Assembly: GCA_963932465.1 (NCBI GenBank) | Contig: OZ010799.1 | Span: 158,220,761 to 158,284,760, forward strand | Reading direction: 5' to 3' | DNA length: 64,000 nucleotides | Source of the DNA: Maratus speciosus | Lineage: Eukaryota > Arthropoda > Arachnida > Araneae > Salticidae | Part shown: positions 22,123 through 31,415 of the stretch, one piece after another | How positions within the stretch are numbered: the first letter of the stretch is position 1 | How the letters are laid out: every line of letters starts with the position of its first letter | Position numbers and translations under genes: made by a program | The notes under the pieces: generated by a model | What the model was told of the DNA's origin: nothing | The model's input: the letters and a program-made list of their open reading frames with translations, nothing else | Databases searched by the model: none

Positions 22123-22292
22123 CAGTGGTGGAAAATTGGCGCAGAGGAGGAGCCTATTGACACCACTAAATTTTAGTAGTATTTTTCGCCTTATCTAATG
22201 ACAGAATTTCTGCGCTTTTATTAAGGTGAAGAATACTATAAAATTTTAGTGGTGTCAATAGGCTCCTCCTCTGCGCCAATTTTCCACCACTG
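22123..22292. mobile_element. CAGTGGTGG palindromic miniature element, 6-bp target duplication
   Basis: The arms of about 53 bp are near perfect, from CAGTGGTGGAAAATTGGCGC to its inverse. Identical TAAATA flanks it (22117-22122 and 22293-22298). The copy at 41249 also has a 6-bp duplication. CAGTGG ends suggest hAT; a 6-bp target duplication is unusual but known for some hAT lineages. Confidence 0.85.
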
Positions 22293-22627
22293 TAAATATG
22301 TTAGATTTTTTGTTTTTTCAATATTATTCTTTTATTTGTTTATAAAAGAAGTATTAAATTCGTTAATTTGTCTTTCACAAATATGTTAGATTGGTGGTTT
22401 TTTTTAATATTATTCTTTTATTTGTTTATAAAGGAAGTATTAATTTCGTTATGCAAAAATAGTCCGAAACAAATGCTGAACAATGTTTGTTGATTTATGT
22501 GAAAACTGTTTATTATTATTATGTATTGAAACCGGCACTGATAAGATAAACTTAAAAAAAATCATGCTTAAAAATTATTTTAGAAAATATAATACATCAG
22601 TCAATTAAGATAAAGTTTTTAAACAAA
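22293..22627. repeat. Local direct duplication
   Basis: ATTATTCTTTTATTTGTTTA with AAAGAAGTATTAAATTCGTT occurs at about 22321 and 22412. No gene is present. Confidence 0.6.
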
Positions 22628-24665
22628 CTAGGGGGCTCGGCCCCCTACGAGCTACGCTCGCCAACCCCCGTTCAGAAACCGCAGACTCTAAATGCACGCT
22701 AATTTGATCGGCTTTAAAAAGATTTCGAAAGATTGAATTATAATTTAAAAAACAGTGGCGATCTCCCTATAAACGAATTTATATTCATTTCTCTTTCATT
22801 GGGGAATTTTAACGCCAAATCCGCTGCGGTACTACTTGATTATCCTGTCGACCAATTTCGCCAAATTATATAAATCGCCAAACCACTCGCCAAATTATAC
22901 AAATTGATATAATTTTTATTTTTAAATAACGAAAGAACAAATAAATTCGTACAACATTAATAAAAACACAAATAAAACGTCGAAATAAAAATAACTTGAT
23001 GACGTATACATGTGTAACAACATTTCAAAATAAGCTAATATAAAAGGAATTAAGTAAAGAGAGTCTTTGTCTCCTGGTATTTTTTAACAAAGCGAAAAGA
23101 AAGTTCTTTTAAATGAGACATTTTAAATTAATTCTCAAAATATTAAATAAATATCTAGCGCAATTTCTAAATTTAAACTTTTTTGCAATATTATTTTGTG
23201 TTCATTTTATGTAATAACTATAATGACGTCATTTCTCCTAAGACTTCTAACGCATGTTAATGAATTTATTATTTTACAATATCCTTTCTCTTTTAAAATT
23301 CACGTGCATACTTTTTATGACGTAATTTTTAATAAGTTCCTGCTTTTTATACGTAATTATTTAATTCTAATTTAAAGTTTTTTTTCCTGTTTATAATAGT
23401 CACGTGTAAGTAAATTTTTAATTTGAAGCAAACATTATTGCTTGCGCTTTTTATATAGTTGGCAACAGTTTAAATTAGTACAATTTTCTGAAATCTCTAA
23501 AAAATATCTCTAGAAATGCTGAAAATTTGAATTTAAAATAGAAATAAAACCTGAAAAAATGAGTCAAAATAAAAAAATTAACGCATAAAATGATCTAAAA
23601 ATGATTACACTGTCATGTATAGTTTTTGCTGCTATAAAACTTTTTTAGTGGAACGATTTTGTCCAACTTTAGCATTAAATAACTCTTAAAATAATTCTTC
23701 AATTTGAAAACTGTCTGCATCAGCGTGTTTATCAAACATTTCTGTATAAAACCACCGATTTTCATATTTTTGTATGCATTATTTTTGTTAATATTAACGA
23801 AGAAAGGCCTCCGGTCACAAAAAAATCAAAACCGGCGGCGGCGGCGGCGGTGACAGCGGTAGTTACTTCTTTTTAGAATAGAGAGATTGCATTTGAAAGT
23901 AATTTTTTTCTCTTTGCGACGAAAATTGAAAATGGTCAGAAGATTGAAAAATATACTTTATAAAGATACTCTAAATTTTTGTAAAACATTACGTTTTATC
24001 AGTGTGTGATTTCGATTACATTATTTTTAAATGTGAAGCATTTTCACCTGTGAAGAATTTCAAAGCAGTTGGGCTGTGAAAATGACGCACTTCTACAAAA
24101 CATAATTCAGGTTTAAGAAATAAAATACACGCTTTTTTATAAAATGACGTCATTTGCATCCGCTAAAGCAATCCACTTTTACAATCCAGTTTTAAACTTC
24201 GTCTATAGAAAAGTGTGCATATGACGTCATTATCACAGAATAACAGACAATATTCTTGACATAGCCCATATTTTAATTTCAACTTTTTTTTAGGTTTTAT
24301 GAGAAAATGGCAACAGAAAGATACGGTATCTCCTATTTTCGACTATTTTCCGTTTACTTTCAATGACTTTCAATGAAATGAGGTACTTTTGTTGCCACGA
24401 TAAGAAAAATGGTATCAAAAACTACAAAAAAATTAATATCTCAAACATAAATTGTGATACAGTTTTCAAACAAATTGCATTTAAAAGAGCATTTTTTTTC
24501 CTTATACGACGGTGTAAAAATTTAAAATGTGCGATGTTTAGAAGTTTAAAAATTTGAAGTAGAGAAAATTGCAAAGCCAAAATTTTCTTTCAAATTTCAA
24601 AATGTTGCCATTCGCAAAATGACGTATGCGTTACGCACAGATATGTTTGTCCTTTATAATATAGA
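22628..24665 (-). mobile_element. Helitron-like element, about 2.04 kb
   Basis: The minus-strand 5' end is TCTATATTATAAAGGACAAA (ending at 24665, preceded by A). The 3' end has the hairpin CGAGC-GTA-GCTCG (22648-22660) and CTAG (22628-22631) followed by T, so insertion between A and T is seen on both sides. A GGTACTACTT miniature element is inserted at about 22828-23023. It holds a CGG run (about 23833-23850) and three TGACGTCA sites. The first ~380 bp of its 5' end recur at 58620-58993. No Rep or helicase is encoded. Confidence 0.7.
22828..23023. mobile_element. GGTACTACTT miniature element, partial copy
   Basis: GGTACTACTTGATTATCCTG with the following CGCCAAATTATA motifs matches the left two thirds of the copies at 18852 and 40167. 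The right end is missing. Confidence 0.75.
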
Positions 24666-24672
24666 TAATAGA

Positions 24673-25869
24673 CTAGAAAGGTAGCCCGTCAAAAATGACG
24701 GAAATTTATATATAATGATATATACAACTCATGTGCAAGATTATGAGATTTCTCGCTTGTTCCGCAGTGATAGATGAAAATAACACATTTTAAGAACGAA
24801 ACACAATTATGAAAAACTGTGTACAGTAGAAGACCACTAATCTGCACAGTTTGGTTCCAAGTGTTATGCAGATTTGAGGCTTTTTGCGGTCATGTCTGTT
24901 CAATCTTTGTTTACATTTTTTTAATTCATATATTGGACAATTTAGATTGTTAAGCCATAAAAATAAATAAATTTTACATTTGAAGTAAGGTAAAAACTAT
25001 TAAATTATCGTATACGATTTCATGAAATGGTATTATATGGTATTATATGTGTGTGCTTCACGATCTTGGTTACGAAGTTGGCGAAATTGGCTGCAACTTG
25101 TCATAATCCTAATAGTGTGGGCCGCTATAACAAAAAAGTAACCAGTTTTTAGTAAAATTTCTGATATAAAGTAGCTTTCAAAAACTTGTGTAAAATTGCA
25201 GGCCGTTCTCGTATTATGTCAGTCCTAGGAATAATATTTCTAACGCTGAAGATTTTCCATGTATATATGGAATTTAGAAAAGCTTCTCCAAAAGAAAGGT
25301 CCTGAAATGACATTGTAATTCCTCTAACTTCAAAGTTTAATCGGGTCCTGATGTTGAGTACTGAAATCTAATAAATACAGTTATTTTGAACATTACAACA
25401 GAATTAAACAGTTAAACTTATTTAACTTAAACTCGCTGTTACTTCCCGATGTTATTTTTTAGTATTAAGAAAGAAAATTATTTAAAATTTTCAAATCATG
25501 CATTTATGATTTTTTTTTCGTCTTTAATAACTAAATAATGAAAAAATAGGCTTTTGTTCTGAGCTCATAAATATGACAATAAAATAATGTAACTAAGAGA
25601 CATTGCAAAATTAAATCTTTGTGATTACAAACCATAAACAAACGATACCTCCACCATTTTACCTACTATGACGTCATTAGAAAATGCCCATTGATTGTTG
25701 GAGAACTTACTTTGTGAATGATTACCTCAATGATTTATTATTTTTGACGTTTCACGATGAATGAATCACTTGTGTTTGTTTAGGTTTTTGGAATGAGATA
25801 TTAAGCTGTGAAACTAATTTCAATTGAAGTTATCCAAGGATATATGTATTTTTAATCGAAATCAAAAAC
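24673..25869 (-). mobile_element. Next Helitron 3' terminus, then unassigned sequence
   Basis: CTAG at 24673-24676 lies beside a perfect hairpin CCGTCAAAAATGACGG (24686-24701) and follows the previous Helitron's 5' end after only seven bases. Its far end is not seen. CAGTAGAAGACCACTAATC at about 24827 resembles a pogo/Tigger end without a partner. TGACGTCA occurs at 25669-25676. There is no gene. Confidence 0.55.
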
Positions 25870-26075
25870 GGTACAGATGTCATATTCGCCCCATATTGGC
25901 GCGATTTTTTTCGGTTGCCAATTTGGCGAAAACATCAACAGCATAAACAACATATTCCGGGTTACCACATCAAGCAAAATAACGACACTTTGGCGCAAGT
26001 TAAGTACCCTTTGCCTATATGATTTGGCGTCAGAAAAAAATCGCGCCAATATGGGGCGAATATGACATCTGTTCC
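25870..26075 (+). mobile_element. GGCACAGATG miniature element, copy 1
   Basis: The ends GGTACAGATGTCATATTCGC and its inverse bound 206 bp; the same 8 bp, TCAAAAAC, flank both sides (25862-25869 and 26076-26083). The inverted arms are about 50 bp and the centre is asymmetric, which gives it an orientation. Confidence 0.9.
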
Positions 26076-26344
26076 TCAAAAACAATGCTTTGATCTCGAA
26101 ATAAAAAGTTTTAGTTTGTATAATTTGTTATTTCTGTTAATTATTTATTTAAGTACTTTTCCATTATATCGCATTTTTAAGAAAAGCTTGGCGCGATTCG
26201 GGCATCAGAAAGTGAGACATGTTGCGAAAATATATAAACAGCTATGAAAACAAATCTGATGAACTTTTATCTTTGTTTATATATGCACTTATATGCATAA
26301 AAAATCGTTTCTAAATATATATATATATTTTATATACAAATTAC

Positions 26345-26416
26345 GGCACAGATTTCAGATATGAACCGGGATACCTAACTGGCGTTATTTTGCCTACTAT
26401 GGAAACCCGACTATTG
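26345..26416 (-). repeat. Decayed GGCACAGAT relative
   Basis: CGGCACAGAT followed by ACCGGGATACC, CTGGCGTTATTTTGCC and GAAACCCG matches inner parts of the neighbouring 205-bp elements in minus orientation, with large deletions. Confidence 0.55.
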
Positions 26417-26509
26417 TTTTTTATTTATTAATAAATTGTTTATTTACTTTTATTTTCTGTTTTTTAATTATATAAACTGCTTTGTTCTATAGTTATTATT
26501 CAAACTTTT

Positions 26510-26716
26510 GGCACAGATGTCATATTCGCCCCATATTGGCTCGATTTTTTTCTGACGCCAATATCATATAGGCAACGGGTACTTAACTTGCGCCAAAGTG
26601 TCGTTATTTTGCTTGATGTGGTAACCCGGAATATGTTGTTTATACTGTTGATGTTTTCGCCAAATTGGCAACCGAAAAAAATCGCGCCAATATGGGGCGA
26701 ATATGACATCTGTGCC
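26510..26716 (-). mobile_element. GGCACAGATG miniature element, copy 2
   Basis: It is 207 bp and flanked by AAACTTTT on both sides (26502-26509 and 26717-26724). It is about 97% identical to copy 1 but inverted. The different target duplication shows that it transposed independently and did not arise by segmental duplication. Confidence 0.9.
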
Positions 26717-26794
26717 AAACTTTTATTTATTTATAGTTATTTCCTTTTCAAAATGATAGCAAATAATTGAAAAATATATAAGTAACTGGTATTC

Positions 26795-26875
26795 GAAAGC
26801 GAGATTTCTGCCAAATTGGCGTCATAGAAAAATCACGCCAACCCCATGCGTATATGACATCTGCGCAAAAATTAC
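26795..26875 (-). repeat. GGCACAGATG right-end fragment
   Basis: ATTGGCGTCATAGAAAAATC then CGTATATGACATCTGCGC matches one arm of the 205-bp family. The left part is missing. Confidence 0.55.
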
Positions 26876-26926
26876 TTCTGTTTCTTTATAAAAATGGGTA
26901 AATAGCTTTTTTTATATTAAATTGTC

Positions 26927-27130
26927 GGCACAGATGTCATATACGCCCATGTTGACGCGATTTGTTTTTTGACGCCGATGTCATATACACACCGGGTACT
27001 TAAGTGGCGCCAAAGTGTCGTTATTTTGCTTGTAATGGTAACCCGAATGTTGTTTATGCTGTTGATGTTTTAGCCAAATTGGCGTCGGAAATAAATCGCG
27101 CCAATATGGGGCGTATATGACATCTGTGCC
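26927..27130 (-). mobile_element. GGCACAGATG miniature element, copy 3
   Basis: It is 204 bp, with flanks AAATTGTC and AAATTGTA (26919-26926 and 27131-27138), an 8-bp duplication with one change. Orientation matches copy 2. Confidence 0.85.
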
Positions 27131-27669
27131 AAATTGTATACATATGGAAAAAATTGCTTGTGAGTATGAAGCAGTAAATAGGTTGCCAGAAAATACGTTG
27201 GCAAACTTCTTTCTCGCCAAGAAACTTTTCTCCGAAGTATTATACATAAGCAATGATTGCTAGAAATGCATTTTTAATTATGATATGCGCTTTTATGTTT
27301 CACTATATTTATGCATACTATACTATGTGTATAAATGCTACAGTTCATATGCAGGGCTACACAAAAGAATTCGTAAGGGTTACTGAGTATGAGAGTAAAT
27401 TGCTTAAAGGTGGTTTTTAAAGGAGTTATGCATTTTTACGCTGAACTGCATTTAGTTTTCTAAGAAATGTTTGTGGAATATAGATAAAATGATATACAGG
27501 GTAACGCAAAGAATTGGATACATAACCGTCTATGGATGATAACATCTGGAAATGGGATTTCAGTAGTTTTAAGAGTAGTTTAAATTAAATTTTAGCTAAA
27601 TAGTGGCATGTAATAATGGTACTATTGGCTATGGACGGTAACTGCTGAAATCAATTTTTAAGTTTTTTT
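27131..27669. other. AT-rich spacer between miniature elements
   Basis: A CAGGGTAACGCAAAG sequence at about 27498 resembles a Tc1/mariner-type end without a partner. No gene is visible. Confidence 0.5.
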
Positions 27670-27874
27670 GGCACAGATGTCATATTTGCCCCATATTGGC
27701 GCGTTTTTTTCCGCCGCTGATTTGGCGAAAACATCAACAGCATAAACAACACATCCGGGTTACCATATCAAGCAAAATAACGACACTTTGGCGCCGGTTA
27801 AGTATACATTGCGTATATGACATTGGCGTCAGAAAACAATCGCGCCAATATGGGGCGAATATGACATCTGTGCC
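27670..27874 (+). mobile_element. GGCACAGATG miniature element, copy 4
   Basis: It is 205 bp, flanked by identical GTTTTTTT (27662-27669 and 27875-27882). Orientation matches copy 1. Confidence 0.88.
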
Positions 27875-27915
27875 GTTTTTTTAAGCTTTTTCTAAAATGT
27901 TTACTTAGTTATCTT

Positions 27916-28131
27916 GGTACTTCTTAGTTATCCCGTCGACCAAATTACTGTCGCCAAATTGTAAGATTAATTGCCAATAATGGTTGCCATTAATTAATTA
28001 ATTAAATGCCTATAATGGCCAATAAAACCATTAATTCGACGTTTTATTTGTATTTTTATTAATGTTTTACTATTGATTTGGCAATTTATATAATTTGGCG
28101 AAATTGGTCGACGGGATATCTAAGAAGTAAC
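27916..28131. mobile_element. GGTACTTCTTAG miniature element with 8-bp target duplication
   Basis: The ends GGTACTTCTTAGTTATCCCG and its approximate inverse bound 216 bp; GTTATCTT is present on both sides (27908-27915 and 28132-28139). It belongs to the GGTACTACTT family, with a shorter interior. Confidence 0.85.
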
Positions 28132-28306
28132 GTTATCTTATTTACCTTATTTCCCTAAATAACGAAGTTTTGTTAAAGCATTCAGGATGTGTTGGAAAGT
28201 GTTTCAGATTCTATGCTTAACGCATGATTTTTCTTTCTTCTTTAGTCTTATTTTGTATTTATTTTATTCTTAATTTTTTAGTCTTATACTGCTTTACAGA
28301 AACTTT

Positions 28307-28516
28307 GGCACAGTTGTCATATACGTTATCATATATTGGCGTGATTTTTTTCCGACGCCAATTTGGCGAAAACATCAACAACATAAACAACAACATCCGG
28401 ATTACCATATCAAGCAAAATTACGACACTTTGGCGCCAGTTAAGTACCCGTTGTGTATATGACATTGGCGTCAGAAAAAAATCGCGCCAATATGGGGCGT
28501 ATATGACATCTGTGCC
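28307..28516 (+). mobile_element. GGCACAGATG miniature element, copy 5
   Basis: It is 210 bp with the same arms and asymmetric centre as copies 1 and 4. No matching 8-bp flank is seen, so it may have lost one flank or arisen by recombination. Long ORFs crossing it on both strands are by-products of the inverted repeat. Confidence 0.8.
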
Positions 28517-28573
28517 CTCCCCTTGCATATAGTACAAACTATAACACGGATAGCGCAAAATAATAGACAGTTT

Positions 28574-29256
28574 GGTACTTTTCCACTGTAGGGGCTTTGG
28601 CATTTTTTTTTAAAAAGCTTGGTGTAGTTTGGGCATCAGAAAGTGAGATTCGGGTACTTTTCCGTTATGCGGACACCATTGTCGCCAACCGTAATAGTTC
28701 GCGCAAAATCGTGAATTGAAGCATTTGAAAAATAAAAGAAAAACCCTTGTCGATACTAAAGTGAGCATTTAAAAAATATAACATTTGAAAATTCCAGACT
28801 TTTACGAACTATTTCATCAAATCACAAATATATACTTAAAATAAGTGAAAAAATAACTGCTATAAAATAAAGCAATAAAATAAAACTCATTAAACTGCTG
28901 GCATAAAATTACAAATATCTTTTAGCATTTTGAAATAATTGGCGCATTAGCATACATTTTGGCATGGTGTCCGTATAACGGAAAAATATCGAGATTTGTT
29001 GTCAAATCATATAAACAGCTATGAAAACAAATTTGATGAGCGTTTTTGTTTGTTTTATATGTATATTATTGATGTTTTCATGTACAAATTACATCTGTTT
29101 CTGTATAAAATTAGAGAAACGGCTTTTTTATGTTAAATAAATCGTATAAATATCGAAAAAAATGCGTGTGTATATAAAATGAAACAGTGAATAGGTTCCC
29201 GGAAAATATGTTACCAAATTTCCTTTTTCGCCAAGGCACCTATACTGGAAAAGTAC
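28574..29256. mobile_element. GGTACTTTTCC element with a nested insertion
   Basis: GGTACTTTTCCACTGTAG and TATACTGGAAAAGTACC form the ends. A related element is inserted inside at 28653-28990. The outer element also contains a GCATCAGAAAGTGAG block seen at 15.7, 16.3 and 26.2 kb. No target duplication is evident. Confidence 0.65.
28653..28990. mobile_element. Nested GGTACTTTTCCG element, 8-bp target duplication
   Basis: The ends GGTACTTTTCCGTTATGCGG and CCGTATAACGGAAAAATATC bound 338 bp. The flanks GAGATTCG and GAGATTTG (28645-28652, 28991-28998) differ at one base. Removing it restores AGTGAGATTTGTTG, which is the sequence in other copies of the host repeat. Confidence 0.8.
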
Positions 29257-31415
29257 CTAAAGCACATTAAAATCGCGCAGTTAGGAGCTCACACAGTACA
29301 CCGTTGTCTATTGGCGGTTATTTTATTAGTAGCATCGGGAGGAAGATGTAAAGATGTACTTTAAATTCTCACCCATAGATTTCGAAAAAATATCTTAAAA
29401 GAGTGGAGTTTAAATTAAATTTCGGTGACCTCCATTATGAAAGATTAATGGTTTTAAATGGGAATTTCGCCAAATTAGCCAGCTATCGCCAAGTTGGCTA
29501 ACATTTGGTGCTACTGTGGTAACCCTGCATTAATATTTTTCAACAATTACTCATTTCAATGAGGCGGTCCTACCGGAATAGTGAGGGACACACAGAGACT
29601 TGGATTTTATATAAATAGATAGATAAAATTTTTCAATTATTCCGGTGACAATTCAATATTTAGAGACATTTTTGCTTGCCCCTCAAGGGGTTAAGCTCTC
29701 TATTGTAAGGCGGTATTGAAGAATATGCAGATCGTTTAAAAGGTCACTTAAAAGATCTTGATTACATTACAATCGATCAACATTTACTGAGTGGCATGTA
29801 TTTTAATGATTTTGTACTATTTCAATCTCTAGAAAATTATATCTTGTTACTTGAAAGTTGAACATGAATTCCATTTGTTCATCTAAAAGCTCAACAATCC
29901 TGTTTTCTACTTTATGAAAGATGTTTCTATTATCCACTTTATTAAAGATGCTTCTAGATTTCAGCATACACCCTTTTAAAATTCCAATAATTTGGCTATT
30001 TTTGCACACAAAATTTAGATAACAATTAAATGAAATTTTATTTTGCACGAAATCGGAATGATTGTTCACGATGGTACTGCGCACAGTAATCATCGCGAAA
30101 TGTCCCGCTAATATTTGAGGAGAAACTAGATTATAAAAACTTGCAAGTGGACCTCGATTATGGAAATATTCTAGTTAAACACCGACAACGGAGAAACAAC
30201 AGAACATGCTCAGAAAGATAATGTAAGCACTTTAGTGAATCACAGAGATAGTCATGAAAACAATTCGACAGAACTTTAGGATTACTGTTAATCATATTGA
30301 AATAAGCGGGAAAATGTTCTCTTCTGTATTGCTTTTATGCTAAAACGCACATATACTCAAATATATTTTTCAACATTTCAAACTTTGAAATTTATTAAAT
30401 TTAAACCATTTTACGAAGGTAATAAAGTCAGTCTGGTTTTTTATTACATATTTATTTTTATTTTTTACAATCCTTTTATATCAAATAAATTTTTAGCAGT
30501 TTTATTGGAGTTTTTCGGGTTTTTTTTTTCCTTTAAAAATATTAATAAGGGGATTTATTAAATTAATCGGCTGTGATATTTTGGACTTGATAATTAAAGA
30601 ATGCTATTAATATGCCATAAATATCTTTTAGTTAATTTTGAATCAGGTAATACAGCTACTTAAAAAATTGCAAATATGACCGAAATTAGGGAAAATCATT
30701 TCAAAACGATGAAATATCGAATTCTGAGCTTTCATTGAAATGAATTATAATTTATCGTATGAATTATCCGAAATGTATGAGAAAAGACTTGGAAAGCATA
30801 CGACTTAGTAGTTACGACTGTTAGTCACGTAAAAAACAATTAGGAATTTAGAAAGTACATGCATTGAAAATTTAGAAAATCCAGCAATTGTTAGTTATGA
30901 AAACGTTTAAAATAGAAAAAAAAATAATCAGATAATCTGAGTTTCTGCCGCGCTTATCGGAGGGACGATGGATTTCCTGAAAAAAAAACTAATTGTATTT
31001 AAAATCTCTTCAAACACTCCGGGTGATAAAACAAGTGCTCATTACTCAGTCTGTTTTTAAGTCTACACATTTTGTGTAAAATGACGTGAATTTTGAAAAT
31101 GTAAAGGCAGTTTTTCAAAATTTATTTGGATAAAATCCTTGCTGAGTTAATGAACCACCATATAGCTTATAGAACAACAGCAAAAAATATTGCTCGTTAG
31201 TTCGACACATTTTATCATTTCTAAAAAATAAATGATTTCTTCTGAGATTTGTAAGGATCGATAAAATAGTTTTGAATTATTTAAAAAAATTCCAACATTA
31301 TGTCTTACTAAATATATTGCACTTTTGAAAAGTTTACAGCATCACTATTAAATTATTTTGCTACTTTTATCATCTTTCGTTTATCTTTTCTTTTTGAAAT
31401 AAAATGGAATATGTA
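29257..31415. other. AT-rich sequence, no recognised gene
   Basis: TTGGATTTTATATAAATAGA at about 29602 resembles a Helitron 5' end on the minus strand. CCCCTCAAGGGGTTAA at about 29679 resembles a TTAA-element end. The ORF at 29803-30093 on the minus strand has no recognisable motif and contains a short internal repeat. Positions 30100-31415 show nothing I can name. Confidence 0.55.

Noticed and set aside
23833..23850. CGG repeat as a CpG-island promoter
   Set aside because: The run is only about 18 bases, lies inside the Helitron body and has no other promoter-like context.
24826..24870. Tigger-type end CAGTAGAAGACC
   Set aside because: No partner end or transposase remnant was found nearby, so an element cannot be defined.
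28224..28603. Overlapping ~100-codon ORFs on both strands
   Set aside because: They arise from copy 5 of the 205-bp palindromic element; an inverted repeat opens similar frames on both strands.
29803..30093. 96-codon minus-strand ORF
   Set aside because: No recognisable motif, low-complexity internal repetition and typical AT-rich chance composition.
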